Source: Pampus argenteus
Lineage: Eukaryota; Chordata; Actinopteri; Scombriformes; Stromateidae
DNA length: 64,000 nt
Assembly (NCBI GenBank): GCA_036937835.1
Contig: CM072873.1
Coordinates: forward strand, 11,458,001 to 11,522,000
Direction of reading: 5' to 3'
Under the pieces are notes generated by a model. That model saw nothing but the letters and a program-made list of their open reading frames with translations, was not told the origin of the DNA and ran no database searches. A program made the position numbers and the translations under genes. Position 1 is the first letter of the stretch, and every line of letters begins with the position of its first letter. Positions 61,356 to 64,000 of the stretch are shown here, piece by piece.

Positions 61356-64000
61356 GTGAGTCCGCGCAGGAGGGAGGCGTGTTTTTTGGGGTTTGGTTTC
61401 ACCAGGCAGCCGAGACCCGGACTCCGCTGGAATTTTATCAGTTTAACAAAGGAGGTTTGGTGGAGGATGAACCCACATTAACTCACTTTATACCCGCATT
61501 TATCTGCAGTGATGGAGTTTATCCTCTCATTGAGGACACATGAATGTTCATACATCACAATAAGTCGCGTTTAAATTGCTGTAAGTCATTTGGAGAAGGG
61601 ACCACTTTCCACCCGGAGAAACGTGAATCTGTTTGGAGGAAAACATAATTACATTTTGACGCTTGTTTGACTGAAGATGCTTTCTGTGTGTCTCCGTTTA
61701 CGCACCGTTTTACCCCCCACTACGTTATTATTACCGTGATATTATGTCAATTATCTCTCCAACTTCATTATGTGACACCGACATAGACGCACAAACGCGT
61801 TATGAGCTAAAGATAAAAAGTTTACTTTGCTTATTGACTCGCCTGTTTGCGTTAATGAGCAGTGACAGCAGCTCAGCCAATAAAGCTGGAGACGTCTGAT
61901 CAGTTATTTACTGTCAACTCTGCATCTTCCTCATTTTGTCATTAGCCAGCCTCTATTATGTTATATCATATTATTATGTTATATTATATCCCTCCTTCAT
62001 AAGCAGGGGCTCGATGTTAAAACCCGCGTTAGTTTGTGACTTATGCTCTGTGGTTATGTAATACTGGAGAGCTGCGTTTACTTTATGGGACGATGGAGTA
62101 GAATAATTGATCTGCTGAATAACGAATATCTTCTTGTATTCATCTTCTTAATGTGTTCAGTGTTACTCAGCTGGCTGCATGTTTTGTTTTTGTCACGGCT
62201 CAGCTCGTGTTTTGTCTTTTCTTCATCTGCGCTATAACTGCGCTGGATTTGGCACCGGCCTGAGCAAATACGCGCTCTGTCCTCTGATGAGACTGATCTC
62301 TGTCCTTCATCCTCCCAGAGACGTCTGTGGAGTAATTGGCCGGAATGAAAGTCGGGGTTGTGGATGGTGGTGCAGCAGTGGACTGTGTGTGTCTGTGTGT
62401 ATCTGTGTGTCTGCTGTCTGCTGTTGTGCTGCTCTCTTGGTTTCTGCGCTGATTGGAGAGACGTTGCTTGTGTGCGGGAGTTGGCGTGTTGTGTTTTCTT
62501 TTCTGTTTGAGAAGTCACACAAGCAGTTTGGAAGAATGATGATGAAAATTAAACCATGTTCAGTGGCCTCAGATCAGATGCTGCAGCCTTCAAGTTTGAG
62601 ATTCAATGGGACTAAAACTGTGACATGGACATGATTTTAAAATTAATTTAAAGGAAGGTTTTTCGTTACTTTATTGACAAAACCTTATTTGCAACAAAAT
62701 ACAGAGAAAACAGGATGTAAGATATCCAGTTCATATATGAAAAGACACATCAGCACATGCTTAGTTAACAGTTTCTATGTTGTAGGGCAGATAGATGCTG
62801 AACACTAATAAATACAGTTTAGTGTTCAGTTTGACAGCTCGCTGATGTGGACGTGAAACTTATAAAAAATCGAAAAGCAGGTTCACAAAGTATCAAACAT
62901 TGCAGTGTTTGAGATTGTCCACCACAAACTTTTCTTTAAATTCAACACTAAAAAATATTTTAGTGTAAGGTTTAGCGATAGCACAGCAATGTTTAGTCAA
63001 TTAATCGATTAGTCGAACAAAATGAAATAAACATTTACAGCAACAGTCAATTAATCATTTTAGTTATTTACAAGCAAAAATTTGTGGTTTCAGATTCTCA
63101 AATGTGATGATTTATATTTGAGGTCCCTGGAAAACAGTTGCATGTTCTGCCAGATGAGTTTCCAGCTTTTTGAGAAGAGGTCTAACGTTCATAAGACATA
63201 AGACAATATATTGTTGAGAGTGCTGTTTGAAATTAATAATAAATGCATTCTGTCTTTTATTTCACTGTAAATTAGATCTGAAATGAAAAGCTCTCATGAG
63301 GACGGTCGGTATCCTAATCGAATCAGAGCTGCTTACGCTAAAATAATTCAATCAGTGGGTTTGTGTGAAGTCCTGTGATGATGTGAATGATGCTTCAGAG
63401 GCTTTTCCATCTTTCTATCGGCCTGCAGGAAGCTGCGTTGGTCAAATCTTCTGCTAAGTAATTGGTTGTGATTAAAGAGGAGAGCAGAAAAGGTCGAGAT
63501 GATTCCAGTTTTTTTCTTTTTTTTTTCTTTGAGTGTGTTGCGTTAAGTCTTAGTCAGCTCTTTAATTCCAAAGGGCACAGAGGAGGCTGCAGCCGGCAAG
63601 GTTTGGACTTAAAACAAGAGGGTGATAAATTTAAGTAACTCTGAAGGAAAGGCAGGCAAGCAGTTAAAGGTGTCGACCCTCTCGCATCTTACCCATCATG
63701 CATTGCAGCCTTAATAAAAAGGAAATCTAACCACCAACCGTGTGCATATTTTTCAAAAGAGTATAATGAGGAGAAAACTGTTTGTTTGACAGACATGAAG
63801 AGTTCAGCATGAGCTCTAAATCCTAACATGAGACAGGACTTGTAGTGCTGTTAAGTTTGTGTTGCACTCTCAAAGTGTGTGCTACAGTAATTAGCGTCAG
63901 CACCTATTATAACTAGATGTTACTTTCGGCGCTAATAATTTCAACACCTGCTGAGCGTTTGGCAGCTACCGCAAACTCAGCCAATGGTGTAATTTCCACT
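61356..64000 (+). other. kcnh5: kcnh5 intron 1, left part
   Basis: No second exon (PAS domain start) was found before the window ends. It includes one TTAATCGATTA-family repeat and a non-repetitive block at the right edge. Confidence 0.75.
62990..63170 (+). repeat. TTAATCGATTA-family interspersed repeat
   Basis: GTCAATTAATCGATTAGTCG, AACAGTCAATTAATCATTTT and TTGTGGTTTCAGATTCTCAAATGTGATGATTT follow the family order. Confidence 0.6.

Noticed and set aside
61356..61481. Coding sequence continuing past kcnh5 residue 24
   Set aside because: The known protein diverges exactly at the GTGAGT donor at 61356, so the open sequence beyond it is intron.

Overview
The window is vertebrate nuclear DNA, most likely from a spiny-rayed (acanthomorph) teleost fish. 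Three things point there: intron-exon genes with teleost-like protein sequences, many long CA/GT microsatellites, and teleost-type interspersed repeats (a Tc1 relic, hAT-like MITEs, L2-type 3' tails and a family rich in TTAATCGATTA-like sequence). I see no bacterial, phage or organellar genes. Most open frames in the window lie in introns, UTRs, microsatellites or repeats and are not genes.

Layout, left to right. 1-2850: repeat-rich intergenic DNA. About 2850-5790: wdr89 on the plus strand, whose whole coding sequence is one exon (3739-4875). About 6180-7150: CpG-rich promoter and non-coding first exon of ppp2r5e. 16183-43942: the 13 coding exons of ppp2r5e (PP2A regulatory subunit B56 epsilon). 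All splice sites are GT-AG, every phase closes, and the joined product is 467 residues. A long 3' UTR runs to about 46500. 46500-60000: intergenic DNA with microsatellites and repeats. 60050-60560: a CpG-rich possible first exon or promoter that I cannot assign. 61283-61355: first coding exon of kcnh5 (Eag2 voltage-gated potassium channel), with the rest of that gene beyond the right edge.

All three genes point the same way. The order wdr89, ppp2r5e, kcnh5 matches the human chromosome 14 neighbourhood. Two genes that lie between PPP2R5E and KCNH5 in human, GPHB5 and RHOJ, were not seen here. The genes are unrelated in function: a WD40 protein, a phosphatase targeting subunit and a potassium channel. 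They are a conserved neighbourhood and not an operon or pathway.

I found no new multi-gene system. The points most worth checking are: a 45-nt in-frame cassette-exon candidate in ppp2r5e; an in-frame upstream ATG in its first exon; CA/GT repeats beside several of its splice sites; a G-quadruplex motif in its 3' UTR; upstream ORFs before the kcnh5 start; and the unassigned first-exon candidate near 60.5 kb.
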